Shown here: positions 18,663 to 27,293 of the stretch, piece after piece
How positions within the stretch are numbered: the first letter of the stretch is position 1
Layout: every line of letters starts with the position of its first letter
Source: Microbacteriaceae bacterium VKM Ac-2855
GTDB lineage: Bacteria; Actinomycetota; Actinomycetes; Actinomycetales; Microbacteriaceae
Assembly (NCBI GenBank): GCA_013204985.1
Contig: JABMLG010000005.1
Coordinates: forward strand, 1 to 64,000
DNA: 64,000 nt
Direction of reading: 5' to 3'
The notes under the pieces: model-generated
Seen by the model: the letters and a program-made list of their open reading frames with translations, nothing else
Told to the model about the DNA's origin: nothing
Databases searched by the model: none
Program-made: the position numbers and the translations under genes

Positions 18663-19886
18663 CTACGACGCGGCGGACCCGGTACGTGCGCCACCGAGGT
18701 CGAGCGCCATGTCGAGCACAGCGAGGTGACGCGCGCGCCACGAGTTGCCGTGCACGAAGCTCATCCGCTCCTCCTCCGAGGCCGGTCCGGCCGCGAGCGC
18801 CTCATCGACGACATCGGCGAACTCGGTCATCGTCGGCACGATGCGGATCCGGTCGCTGATGCCGTGGATCGGCGGCAGGTCGACCGAGATCACGGGGCAG
18901 CCGCTGGCGACGTATTCGTAGAGCTTCAGCGGGCTCATCGCCTCCGTCAGCTCGGTGCGTCGGTGTGCGAGCAGGCACAGGTCGACGTTGCGCATCGTCG
19001 CCACCAGCTCGCGGCGGCCCACGGAGGGGCGCAGGTGCACATTGGCGAGACCGGCGATCGGGGTGAGGTAGCCCGCATCCGGCTGCGGACCCATCAGCAC
19101 GATCTGCAGTTCCGGTCGGGCACCCGCGAGTTGCACGATGCCCTCGACGTCGAGCCGGTCGTCGAGTGTGCCGACATGCAGCGCTTTGGGGCCGGGGATG
19201 CGCGCCAACCATTCGGGTGCCGTCGGCACGTCGCCCGCCCACTCCTCGGGGGAGACGCCGTTGGGTACGACGGCGTGCGGCCCCTGCGGCGCGATGCGGT
19301 CGATGATCTCCTGCGAGACGGCGGTCACGGAACGACCACTCGCTGCGACTCGGCGGTACGCCTCGCGGAACGCGGGCCAGTAGGCCTTCCACCCGGTCGA
19401 GGTCGTCCAGTCGTCGCGCGCGAAGAACATCACGTGCTCGGCCCACGCGAACGGAGCGAAGCCGGCGACCATCGGATTCGTCGTCACGACGACGGGGCGC
19501 GTGAGCTCCATCGAGTCGGCGAGGCGAGCGAGTGAGCGGTCGTACTCGAGATACTCGGCCTCGAGGCCGGCGATGTCGGTCGGGTCGCTGCGCTTGGTGC
19601 GCAGCGGGGTGTGCAGCACCTGCGACTCGGTCGCCGGGAACTCGACGTCGCGGCCGAGCGCGCGGCGCACCGCATAGGTCGGCGCGAAGCGGAACGGGTT
19701 CGCCACGATGAGGCGACCCACGTTCGGACTCCGCATCAGAGTCGTCAGCAGCTGGTCCGGCGGCCGCATCATGCCGCGCTTGGCCGCATCCGTGTACGTC
19801 TCGTACGAGAACGTGAAGATGACGTCGCGCACCTCGTCGATGGCGGAGGAGCCGGGTCGCGACTGCTGTTCGAGTTCTGCGCTCAC
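18663..19886 (-). CDS. Glycosyltransferase family 4-like protein
   Basis: 407 residues. The N-terminal half contains VIFTFSYETYTDAAKRGMMRPPDQL and WAEHVMFFARDDW; the C-terminal half has KALHVGTLDDRLDVEGI and CLLAHRRTELTEAMSPLKLYEYVASGCPVIS, where MSPLKLYEYVASG is the donor-binding motif of this GT4 subgroup. GTG 19886 overlaps the stop of the upstream acyltransferase as GTGA. It probably acts on the same polysaccharide as the neighbouring clusters. Confidence 0.8.
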   Translation of the reverse strand: MSAELEQQSRPGSSAIDEVRDVIFTFSYETYTDAAKRGMMRPPDQLLTTLMRSPNVGRLIVANPFRFAPTYAVRRALGRDVEFPATESQVLHTPLRTKRSDPTDIAGLEAEYLEYDRSLARLADSMELTRPVVVTTNPMVAGFAPFAWAEHVMFFARDDWTTSTGWKAYWPAFREAYRRVAASGRSVTAVSQEIIDRIAPQGPHAVVPNGVSPEEWAGDVPTAPEWLARIPGPKALHVGTLDDRLDVEGIVQLAGARPELQIVLMGPQPDAGYLTPIAGLANVHLRPSVGRRELVATMRNVDLCLLAHRRTELTEAMSPLKLYEYVASGCPVISVDLPPIHGISDRIRIVPTMTEFADVVDEALAAGPASEEERMSFVHGNSWRARHLAVLDMALDLGGARTGSAAS

Positions 19887-20449
19887 GGGGCGAAGGTCCT
19901 GATCACTCGGGCGGGCACGCCGACGGCGACCGCGTAGTCGGGGACGTCGGAGCGCACCACGGCATTGGCGCCGATCACGGAGCCGCGGCCGATGGTGACT
20001 CCGGGCATGATGACCGCGTTCTCGCCGATCCACGCCCCCGCGCCGATGCGCACCGGGGCGATGCGTTCGAGCGGCTGATCGCGGATGAACGTGTCGCGGT
20101 CGGTGAAACCGTGCGAGTGGTCTGAGATGTACACGCCGCGGGCGATGTCGACGCCGTCCTCGATGATGACGCTCTGCACGGCCGTGATCGCGGCCATGTT
20201 CATCCGCACGCGATTGCCGATGATCAACGCGGGGCTGGGGGCGTCGTCCGAGGGCACGAGCAGCATGCAGCCGGCACTGATCAGCACCTTGTCGCCGATG
20301 GAGATCTTCGAGCCGCCCGCGACGCGGAACGGGAGCAGGATCCGTGAGCCGGCACCGAAGCGGTGAAAACCGCCGGCGACGACCTTGCTGAACACCAGGT
20401 CCCTCGCGCGTTGGGCGAAGATCGCCAGGTCCAGTCCGTTCACGGGCAT
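19883..20449 (-). CDS. Second hexapeptide-repeat acyltransferase of the EPS locus
   Basis: 188 residues from ATG 20449. Hexapeptide repeats run from about residue 45 (ISIGDKVLISAGCMLL, IGNRVRMNMAAITAV, IEDGVDIARGVYISDHSH, IGAGAWIGENAVIMPGVTIGRGSVIGANAVV) to the ending AVAVGVPARVIRTF. His in SDHSH is the usual catalytic base region of WcaF/maltose-acetyltransferase-type enzymes. The ATG at 20449 has TGGAG at the right distance; a GTG at 20551 would add a low-complexity Arg/Ser-rich 34-residue leader with no close ribosome binding site. Confidence 0.8.
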   Translation of the reverse strand: MPVNGLDLAIFAQRARDLVFSKVVAGGFHRFGAGSRILLPFRVAGGSKISIGDKVLISAGCMLLVPSDDAPSPALIIGNRVRMNMAAITAVQSVIIEDGVDIARGVYISDHSHGFTDRDTFIRDQPLERIAPVRIGAGAWIGENAVIMPGVTIGRGSVIGANAVVRSDVPDYAVAVGVPARVIRTFAP

Positions 20450-20718
20450 CAACTCCAGTTCGATCGCGTTCCCGAGGGGCGGATTCGGCCGCTCCCGGAT
20501 ACCGGCGGGGCCGGCGGAACGAGAGCGGGACGTGGAACGGGTCGAGGCCACGATACCGAGTCGATCCGTGAGGCACCTCCCGGGTGCAGCCTTTTTAACC
20601 CTCCGGAAACACGCTGGTGACCGGATGGACCATCCGCGTGGCTCTCATGAGGGAAGCTCGGGATGAGGCGGCTTCGAGGGTGCCCAGCGCGCGGTCAGGT
20701 GGGCGGCGCTGCGACGGG

Positions 20719-20724
20719 TAAAAT
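20719..20724 (+). promoter_or_regulatory. Probable -10 hexamer
   Basis: TAAAAT, 35 bases before the GTG at 20760, in an otherwise GC-rich stretch. A leader of about 29 bases carrying AGAGG is predicted. The -35 is not recognisable. Confidence 0.5.
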
Positions 20725-20759
20725 CGATCCGTTCCCTGCATCACTCGAGAGGCTCGATC

Positions 20760-21359
20760 GTGGCCGTCGCCAACGAATCCCTCCGCTCGGCGGGGCGCTA
20801 CTGGAGCGTTCCGCTGACGCGCGCCGCCGTGGCGCTCGTCGTCGGCGCGGTCATCACCTTCTCCACCGACCACAGCCCGGCCTACGGTCTCGCGGTCTTC
20901 GGTGGTTTCGCGGTGCTCTCTGGTCTGCTGGTCGTGCTGCTGCACGCCGCCCGCCTCGCGACATCGCCTCGCGGTCTGCTGATCGCCTCCGGCGCCGTCG
21001 ATGTTCTAGCCGGAGCCGTCGCTCTCGCATTGCTCGTCGCGCCGTCGCTGGCGGGGTTCGTCTATCTGGTCGCCGCGTGGGCCGTTGTGTCCGGGGTGCT
21101 CGAGTACCTCGCCGGGCGGCGTGCCGCGGGCGAGCTCGCGGCCGCCGGTCGCGATTGGCGCCTGGTCGGAATCGGCACCGTTCTGCTGGGTATCGTCTTC
21201 GCGGTGCTGCCCCCGCATCCGATCGTCTCGGTCGGACTCCTGGGCGCCTACGCCGTGATCCTCGGCGTCTTCCTGGGCATCGCCGCCTTCTCTCTCAAGT
21301 GGGCCGCCGCCGGCGTCGGCACGCCGACGCAGTACCCGACAGACGGAGGGCCTCGATGA
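20760..21359 (+). CDS. HdeD/DUF308-like integral membrane protein
   Basis: 199 residues with six hydrophobic segments arranged as three pairs (residues about 20-60, 70-105, 128-180), the layout of HdeD-like DUF308 proteins. Function is not established in actinobacteria. GTG start, with AGAGG about eight bases upstream. Its stop overlaps the next gene's start (ATGA). Confidence 0.65.
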   Translation: MAVANESLRSAGRYWSVPLTRAAVALVVGAVITFSTDHSPAYGLAVFGGFAVLSGLLVVLLHAARLATSPRGLLIASGAVDVLAGAVALALLVAPSLAGFVYLVAAWAVVSGVLEYLAGRRAAGELAAAGRDWRLVGIGTVLLGIVFAVLPPHPIVSVGLLGAYAVILGVFLGIAAFSLKWAAAGVGTPTQYPTDGGPR

Positions 21360-21751
21360 CGGCCGACCAGAACGAACCGATCGACCCGACCCCGGCGGGA
21401 TCCACGCCGCCCCCTGTGGGATCCACGCCGCACCCGGTGGGATCCACGCCGCACCCGGTGGGATCCACGCCCGGCGCCGACGCCGAAGACTTCCGCGCCC
21501 AGACCTTCCAGCCGACCCGCAAAGACAGGCTGCGTCCGGCCGAGTTGGTCGGTGTCTCCGCGGTGATGGCGCTCTTCGTGGGCCTGATCGTGATGCTGTC
21601 GACGCGCGAGGTCGTGCTTTCGATCATCTTCTTCGGTGTCGCCTTCATCGTCGTGCTGGTCGCGATCGCGATGTTCTCGCTCTCCTTCAAGCCCGACGAT
21701 GCCGAGATCGCCGACCTCAAGGAGCAGGACGGCGACGGCCGCCACGGCTGA
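21356..21751 (+). CDS. Small membrane protein with repetitive N-terminus
   Basis: 131 residues. Residues about 14-42 contain four units of the form GSTPxPV; two hydrophobic segments follow (VGVSAVMALFVGLIVML and VVLSIIFFGVAFIVVLVAIAMF), then a charged tail. No family recognised. Translationally coupled to the preceding HdeD-like gene through ATGA, so the two probably form one unit. Confidence 0.7.
   Translation: MTADQNEPIDPTPAGSTPPPVGSTPHPVGSTPHPVGSTPGADAEDFRAQTFQPTRKDRLRPAELVGVSAVMALFVGLIVMLSTREVVLSIIFFGVAFIVVLVAIAMFSLSFKPDDAEIADLKEQDGDGRHG
21397..21471 (+). repeat. In-frame 21-bp tandem repeat
   Basis: GGGATCCACGCC begins at 21397, 21418, 21439 and 21460, a 21-base period encoding the GSTPxPV units of the small membrane protein. 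Each unit is a multiple of three, so copy number can vary without frameshift. Confidence 0.75.
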
Positions 21752-21786
21752 GCTGCTCAGCACCGACGCGATCGGCACCGAGGAGC

Positions 21787-23211
21787 TCAGGGCCCCCAGA
21801 TCGACGCGAGGTACGCGTCGTCGGGCGTCGGGCTGAGGTCGCGGATGCGCTCCGCCGACCAGTCGAGGATGCCCCCGTCGACCGTCCAACGGCCGCTTCG
21901 GGGTGCTGCACCGCTCGAGACGTAGCCGACACGCGAGCGTCGCACCTCCGCCCACGTCGCATCGCCCATCGCACCGATGAACGTGGAGTCGAACGCGGTG
22001 CATCCGTAGCTCTCCCCCGGACCGTTGACGGCGCTGTGGCTGCCGCCGGTATCGGCGCCGTCGGGCAGCGGATGCACGGCCTTCCCCACGGATCCGCCGA
22101 CCACGAGGCAGTGCTCGAAGCGCACGCTCGGCGCCGAGCCGATCTGGAACGCGGTGTTCGTCGAGGCGAAGTCGATGCAGTCGATGCTGGTGAACTCGCC
22201 GTAGTAGTTGTTGTTCTGGCCCGAGAACTGCACGGTGTCGGTGTGGGCGCTGGAGCCGGCCTCCATGTAGCCGGGCGCGGTGTAGCAGGCGATCCGGGTG
22301 ACCTGCCTCAGCGACCCTGTTCCGTCGGTGGGGGTGCGCATCCCCGAGACGTCCTCGTTGCGCAGCTGCGCCGCGGGCACCACTACCTCGACGAGTTCGA
22401 TGTTCTCGGTGTACTCGACGCCGTCGGCACCGTAGACGTTGTGCGCCGCGTCCACCTTGATGCGGGCGAACGCCGACCCCGAGCATCCGGTGGCCATGAA
22501 GCCGCCCCGGGTCACGATGCCGCCGAAGGCCACGCCGAACACGCGGGCCCAGCGCCAGGATCCTTCGACGGTGACCGTTCCGTAACCGTCGCGCGGGTAG
22601 ACCAGGATGCGGGTGGCCCGGTCGAGCGAGCCCACGTCGCGCAGCGTCGCCGCACTGCCGGAAGCGGCGCCGGCCCCAGGCAGGATTCCCGGGGCGACCA
22701 GGATGCGTGCCGTCGCCTCCGCAGGTGTGTTCTGCACGATCTGCGTGATCGCGGCGCTGATCGCGGCCCACGTGCACGGCACCTGCAACTCGACGTCGAC
22801 CGTGCCGGTGATCCACGGCGTGTCGCTGGGCCAGTGCGTGCCGTTCGGTCCGAAGGAGGCGACCGCCTCGGGCACGCTCTCCATCGCCGGCGCCCCGCTG
22901 TTCGGCAGTGCGGCCACCGTGGTGGTCGGAGTCGGCGCGGGCGTCGTTGCGGCCGCGCGGCTCGGTGAGGCGCTCGGAGCCGAGGAGGAACTGCTCAGGG
23001 CCGCCGTCGCGGCGACCGCAGCGGCGATCGCGACGACGCCTCCGATGCCGGCCCACATGATCGCGCGACGGCTCGGTGGCGCGAGGTCCTCCGGGGTCGG
23101 ATACCGCAGCAGCGGCTCCGGCTCGTCGACGGGTTCGCGCTCGTCGTCGTAGTCGAGCCGATCGTCGCGGTCTTCGCCTTCGGGCTGTGCGGGCGGCGGT
23201 TGGTCGGTCAC
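21787..23211 (-). CDS. Membrane-anchored protein with probable right-handed beta-helix
   Basis: 474 residues. An acidic cytoplasmic leader (residues 1-48) is followed by one membrane segment (IMWAGIGGVVAIAAAVAATAAL, about 50-72), a Ser/Ala/Pro/Thr linker to about 110, and a large extracytoplasmic domain. The latter has repeated beta-strand-like units (RILVYPRDGYGTVTVEG, FGVAFGGIVTRGGFMATGCSGSAFARIKVDAAHNV, YYGEFTSIDCIDFASTNTAFQIGSAPSVRFEHCLVVGGSVG) that resemble pectate-lyase-like parallel beta-helices; no catalytic set could be identified. It borders the EPS locus, so carbohydrate binding or processing is possible. GTG start without a strong ribosome binding site. Confidence 0.62.
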   Translation of the reverse strand: MTDQPPPAQPEGEDRDDRLDYDDEREPVDEPEPLLRYPTPEDLAPPSRRAIMWAGIGGVVAIAAAVAATAALSSSSSAPSASPSRAAATTPAPTPTTTVAALPNSGAPAMESVPEAVASFGPNGTHWPSDTPWITGTVDVELQVPCTWAAISAAITQIVQNTPAEATARILVAPGILPGAGAASGSAATLRDVGSLDRATRILVYPRDGYGTVTVEGSWRWARVFGVAFGGIVTRGGFMATGCSGSAFARIKVDAAHNVYGADGVEYTENIELVEVVVPAAQLRNEDVSGMRTPTDGTGSLRQVTRIACYTAPGYMEAGSSAHTDTVQFSGQNNNYYGEFTSIDCIDFASTNTAFQIGSAPSVRFEHCLVVGGSVGKAVHPLPDGADTGGSHSAVNGPGESYGCTAFDSTFIGAMGDATWAEVRRSRVGYVSSGAAPRSGRWTVDGGILDWSAERIRDLSPTPDDAYLASIWGP

Positions 23212-23375
23212 GAGAGAGTCCCGTCATGGCGCTGATCGATGGCGCACCGTCCGGTGAGGCGATGCCTGTCGTGTCACTGCGTCGGGACGAAGGGCGGTGG
23301 AAGCGTAGCAGCCATGATGCTGCGCCGGCCGGGGCGGGAGCGGGGCTCCCGCCCGGCACTGCGACGGCGGCCGGT

Positions 23376-24755
23376 CTACAGCCGGTCGACGAGGGCCGAC
23401 GCGGCGCCGATGTAGCTGCCGGGCGTCAGCGCGAGCAGTCGTGCCTTGGCATCCGCTCCGATGTCGAGGTCGCTCACGAACGCGCTGAGGTCGGCGGCGC
23501 CTATCCGCTTGCCGCGCGTGAGCTCCTTGAGCAGCGCGTACGGGTCGGCGATGGATGAACGGCCGGCGGCCACCTCGGCGCGGATCACGGTCTGGATCGC
23601 CTCGCCGAGAATCTCCCAGTTGCCGTCGAGGTCGGCCGCGAGCAGCGCCGGATCGAGGTCGATCTCCTGCAGACCGCGCTCGATGTTGTCGAGGGCGAGC
23701 AGCGAGTGGCCGAAACCGACGCCGATGTTGCGCTGCGTGGTCGAGTCGGTGAGGTCGCGCTGCAGCCGCGAGGTGACCAGTGTCTGCGCGAGCGAGTCGA
23801 GCAAGGCGCTGGAGAGTTCGAGGTTCGCCTCCGCGTTCTCGAAGCGGATCGGGTTGATCTTGTGCGGCATCGTCGACGATCCCGTCGCGCCCGCCTGCGG
23901 GATCTGACGGAAGTAGCCGAGTGAGATGTAGGTCCAGATGTCGGTGCAGAGGTTGTGCAGGATGCGATTGACGTGCGCGACCTTGCCGTAGAGCTCGGCC
24001 TGCCAATCGTGCGACTCGATCTGCGTCGTCAGCGGGTTCCAGGTGAGCCCGAGAGAGGTGACGAACTCCTCCGAGATCGCGGCCCAGTCGGCGTCCGCAT
24101 CCGCCACCATATGGGCGGCGAACGTGCCCGTCGCGCCGCTGAATTTGCCGAGGTATTCGGTCTGCTCGATCTGCGAGATGACCCGCTCGACGCGGTACAC
24201 GAAGACGGCGATCTCCTTGCCCATGGTGGTCGGCGTCGCCGGCTGCCCGTGGGTGCGGCTCAGCATCGCGTCGTCGCGGTAGCGCAGCGCCTGCGCGCGC
24301 AGGGAGGCGACGACCGAGCGGAGTTTCGGCAGCCAGATATCGCGGACCGCTTGCTGCACGGTGATGGCGTAGGAGAGGTTGTTGATGTCTTCCGACGTGG
24401 CCGCGAAGTGCGTCAGTTCGGCGATATCGGTGAGACCGAGAGTGTCGAGCCAGTGCCGAACCAGGTACTCGACCGCCTTCACATCGTGGCGGGTGCGTGC
24501 CTCGAGCGTGGCGAGCTCGTCGATCTCGGGCTGGCCGAACTCGGCCGCGAGACGGCGCAGCTCGTGCGCCTGCTCGCGAGCGACGGGTTCGGAGCCGAAC
24601 ATCCGGTGCTCGGTCAGGTAGAGCAGCCACTCGACCTCCACGTGCACGCGGGCGCGGTTCAGCCCGGCCTCCGAGAGGTACTCGCCGAGCGAGCCGACGG
24701 CGGCGTTGTAGCGGCCGTCGAGAGGGCTGATCGGCTGCGGGGGGAGCGGGCTCAT
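23376..24755 (-). CDS. purB: Adenylosuccinate lyase
   Basis: 459 residues, full length. Catalyses two steps of purine synthesis: SAICAR to AICAR plus fumarate, and adenylosuccinate to AMP plus fumarate. The fumarase/aspartase signature GSSTMPHKINP is near residues 288-298 (catalytic Ser in the flexible loop) and the second conserved region TSEDINNLSY and RTHGQPATPTTMGKE carry the substrate-binding His/Thr residues. Start overlaps the stop of the phosphatase gene as ATGA. The N-terminus PLPPQPISPLDGRY is typical of the purB family. Confidence 0.95.
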   Translation of the reverse strand: MSPLPPQPISPLDGRYNAAVGSLGEYLSEAGLNRARVHVEVEWLLYLTEHRMFGSEPVAREQAHELRRLAAEFGQPEIDELATLEARTRHDVKAVEYLVRHWLDTLGLTDIAELTHFAATSEDINNLSYAITVQQAVRDIWLPKLRSVVASLRAQALRYRDDAMLSRTHGQPATPTTMGKEIAVFVYRVERVISQIEQTEYLGKFSGATGTFAAHMVADADADWAAISEEFVTSLGLTWNPLTTQIESHDWQAELYGKVAHVNRILHNLCTDIWTYISLGYFRQIPQAGATGSSTMPHKINPIRFENAEANLELSSALLDSLAQTLVTSRLQRDLTDSTTQRNIGVGFGHSLLALDNIERGLQEIDLDPALLAADLDGNWEILGEAIQTVIRAEVAAGRSSIADPYALLKELTRGKRIGAADLSAFVSDLDIGADAKARLLALTPGSYIGAASALVDRL

Positions 24756-25339
24756 TCGGTTCGTTCTCCAGTGTCTGTTACGGGGAGGGTCGGGATGGAT
24801 TGCGTGTCGTGACGGGCGTGCACGGATCCGCGCAGCCCGGGTTCGATCTGGTGGAAGAGGGCGGCGCAGGCCGCCTCGATCAGGGCGAGGACGGCATCGA
24901 ACGTGGCGTCGTCGGAGTAGTAGGGATCGGGCACGTCGCCGCGCACCGACAGGCTCGGCTCGAAGGCGAGCAGACGACGCACCTTCGCTCGGTCGCCCTC
25001 GTCACGGCCCCACGATCGCAGCGCGCGCTCGTGTCCGTGATCGAGCGCGACGACGAGATCGAGCTCGTCGAAGCGCTCCGAGTCGAACAGGCGAGCGCGG
25101 TGCCGTCGGCCGTCGTAACCGCGGCGGGCGAGCGCCTCGATGGCGCGGTGGTCGGCGTGTTCGCCCAGGTGCCACTCGCCGGTTCCCGCCGAGGTCACCT
25201 CGATCGTCTCGCCGAGCCCGGCTCGTTCCGCCAGCTCGCGCAGCACGACTTCGGCCATCGGCGAGCGGCAGATGTTGCCGGTGCACACGAAGCACACGGT
25301 GAACGCGGAGGGGGCGTCGCGCGTGTCGTCGGAAGTCAC
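24752..25339 (-). CDS. Low-molecular-weight protein-tyrosine phosphatase
   Basis: 195 residues from GTG 25339. The P-loop C-x5-R-S is present as CTGNICRS, Cys19 to Arg25, with the general-acid DP in VPDPYYSDDATF near residue 125. Family members dephosphorylate tyrosine (or arginine) phosphate in cytosolic proteins. Overlaps purB by four bases, so both are probably on one mRNA. The GTG lies six bases after a CAGAAT hexamer and lacks a ribosome binding site, which suggests a leaderless transcript; a TTGAGG lies upstream at a short 15-base spacing. Confidence 0.88.
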   Translation of the reverse strand: MTSDDTRDAPSAFTVCFVCTGNICRSPMAEVVLRELAERAGLGETIEVTSAGTGEWHLGEHADHRAIEALARRGYDGRRHRARLFDSERFDELDLVVALDHGHERALRSWGRDEGDRAKVRRLLAFEPSLSVRGDVPDPYYSDDATFDAVLALIEAACAALFHQIEPGLRGSVHARHDTQSIPTLPVTDTGERTE

Positions 25340-25503
25340 CCGTACATTCTGGCCCACCCTCGGCTCCTCAACAGGTGCCGATTCCGTCGCATCCGTCCCG
25401 GATCCGGCGATCTGCGGCGCGCAGGCACCTCCCTGCACCGATGCTGGAGAAGCCCGGCAGCAGCCGGCGCTCGAACGGGGCAGACGATTCGAGGAGGACG
25501 GTC

Positions 25504-25806
25504 ATGGCCGAATGGGCGACCGATACCGGGGACGACGCAGAACACGAGGTCCGCAACGCGATCACGGGGCTCACCGAGCTGCGCGACGCGCTGACACGGG
25601 TCGCGAACGAGATCGCGCAGGCGAGCGCAGACAACGCGTCGCTGCCGCACGATGCCGAATGGGACGACGGCGCGGCACGAGCGTTCGCGGTGAAGGCGGA
25701 GCAGCTGCTCGCGTCGCTCGACACCGCCCGGGAGCAGACGTTCGAGGCCGTCGGCCGCGCTCAAGGGGCCCTTGAGGACGTGCTCGGCCGCCTGTCGGTC
25801 TCATGA
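25504..25806 (+). CDS. WXG100-like small helical protein
   Basis: 100 residues, predicted as two long helices with a turn around residues 43-57 (SADNASLPHDAEWDDGAARAF). The turn has W53-x2-G56 and a following conserved-looking A/F pattern, close to but not identical with the canonical WxG of ESAT-6-like proteins. Length matches the WXG100 family. AGGAGG lies eight bases before the ATG. The stop overlaps the start of the downstream hydrolase (ATGA), indicating a two-gene module. No type VII secretion ATPase is in the window. Confidence 0.6.
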   Translation: MAEWATDTGDDAEHEVRNAITGLTELRDALTRVANEIAQASADNASLPHDAEWDDGAARAFAVKAEQLLASLDTAREQTFEAVGRAQGALEDVLGRLSVS

Positions 25807-27293
25807 GCGATTCGCTCACGGTCGCCGGTGGCGGCAGCCGGCGCGTCACCACCACGGCGATCACCGACCGCTCCGCTCAACTCGACACCCTGCTGACGGA
25901 GGCGCTGCAGTGGGCGGGCTGCGTGCTCGACGCCCGGTACACCACTCCGGGTGTCGGCGGCTCGCTCGCCGCTTCTCTCGAGACCCTGTCGACCACCCTG
26001 ATCGGGATCGAGAACGACTGCGCGACCCTGTCGAGAAAGCTCGACGAGGCCGCGCTCGGTTACGGCGAAGCGGAGGAGCGGGCACGGCGGTTCGCTCAAT
26101 CCACCTCCGGCGGCTCTGATCTGCTCGGAGCGGTGCTCGCGCAGACGAAGAACCTCGCGACGCCGCCCGTGCTGCTGCTCGCGCCTTTGCTGATGCGGGC
26201 GATGAAGGAGCACGGTCTGCCGCCCGCGGGAGCGGATCAGCAGGAGGTCTGGCGGTACGCCGAAGAGCTGTTGCGCAGCGGGGAGCTGCTGCGCGTCCTC
26301 GGCGCAGCGGTGCTGTCGCAGCCGGCGATCATCGCCGCGATCCGGATGCTCGTCGAGACCACCGATCGACGACTGCTGGCCGCGGTCGGCCTGCCGTGGG
26401 TCATCGCCCGAACGCTGCTCGCCCACGGCAAGGAGGGCGGCGCCGAGGCGACGGTAGCGACGCTGGTGTGGCTCGCGCGCGTGCGCTCGCTGGCTCACCC
26501 GCCGGCTCGCACGGCCATCGTCGCGACGCCGCTGCCGGAGGTGACGCGCCCGGCTCGAGCGCCCGGCGGCTTCCGCGAGCTCTACGAGAACATGCCGACG
26601 GCGGCGCTCTCTCCGGAGGCTCAGATCGGAGTGCAGCGGATCGGCGACGAGTACGTCGTGTACGTGGCCGGCACCACCGATTTCGGGTCCGATCCCGAGC
26701 AGCCGTTCGACATGACCTCGAATCTGCTGCTCGTCGCCGATGAAACGGCGCCCGCCGAACTCGCCACTCTGGCGGCCATGGATCGTGCCGGTGTGCCCAG
26801 GGGCGCGTCCGTCACGTTCATCGGCCACTCGCAGGGCGGGATGGTCGCGGCTCGGATCGCGCTTTCGGGCCGGTACGACGTGCACGATGTGGTCAACCTC
26901 GGTGGCCCGATCCGGCAGATGGACCTCCCGGAGTCGACCCGAGTGCTCTCCGTGGAGCACACCCAGGATCCGGTGCCGGCCACGGGTGGCCTGCCGCGGG
27001 CGCCGGAGGACGAGCCTCAGGTCATCCGCGCGAGCCGTGATCTCGACCCCGCCGAACTCGCCGTCACCGACACGGGGCCGATGCCGGGGCACAGCCTGCG
27101 CACCTACGGCACGACCACGGGGCTGCTCGACGGCTCGACGGATGAACGCGTGATGGAGATGAAGGAGCAGCTCTTCGGGCGCTTCACGGGTGAGGCGGGC
27201 CCGGTCGCCTACTTCGCCGTGAGCGGCGAACCGGTGGCGAAGGCGGCCCCGCCGCTCAATCGCGTTCGCGTCGCAGCAGGGGCCGGAAGATGA
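25803..27293 (+). CDS. Alpha/beta-hydrolase with ESX-like helical N-terminal region
   Basis: 496 residues, no signal peptide. Residues about 20-105 are alpha-helical and resemble the helical hairpins of large WXG/LXG-type proteins; about 110-240 is a further helical, partly hydrophobic segment; residues about 290-460 form an alpha/beta-hydrolase domain with nucleophile elbow GHSQGG (Ser343) and a probable catalytic His in PMPGHSLRTY near 434. A lipase or esterase activity is expected. Coupled to the upstream WXG100-like gene. The last 38 bases overlap the convergent holin-like gene. Confidence 0.7.
   Translation: MSDSLTVAGGGSRRVTTTAITDRSAQLDTLLTEALQWAGCVLDARYTTPGVGGSLAASLETLSTTLIGIENDCATLSRKLDEAALGYGEAEERARRFAQSTSGGSDLLGAVLAQTKNLATPPVLLLAPLLMRAMKEHGLPPAGADQQEVWRYAEELLRSGELLRVLGAAVLSQPAIIAAIRMLVETTDRRLLAAVGLPWVIARTLLAHGKEGGAEATVATLVWLARVRSLAHPPARTAIVATPLPEVTRPARAPGGFRELYENMPTAALSPEAQIGVQRIGDEYVVYVAGTTDFGSDPEQPFDMTSNLLLVADETAPAELATLAAMDRAGVPRGASVTFIGHSQGGMVAARIALSGRYDVHDVVNLGGPIRQMDLPESTRVLSVEHTQDPVPATGGLPRAPEDEPQVIRASRDLDPAELAVTDTGPMPGHSLRTYGTTTGLLDGSTDERVMEMKEQLFGRFTGEAGPVAYFAVSGEPVAKAAPPLNRVRVAAGAGR

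Noticed and set aside
23224-24630. Open frame of 468 codons opposite purB
   Set aside because: Arg-rich shadow of the purB coding frame; the sense frame has the full fumarase signature.
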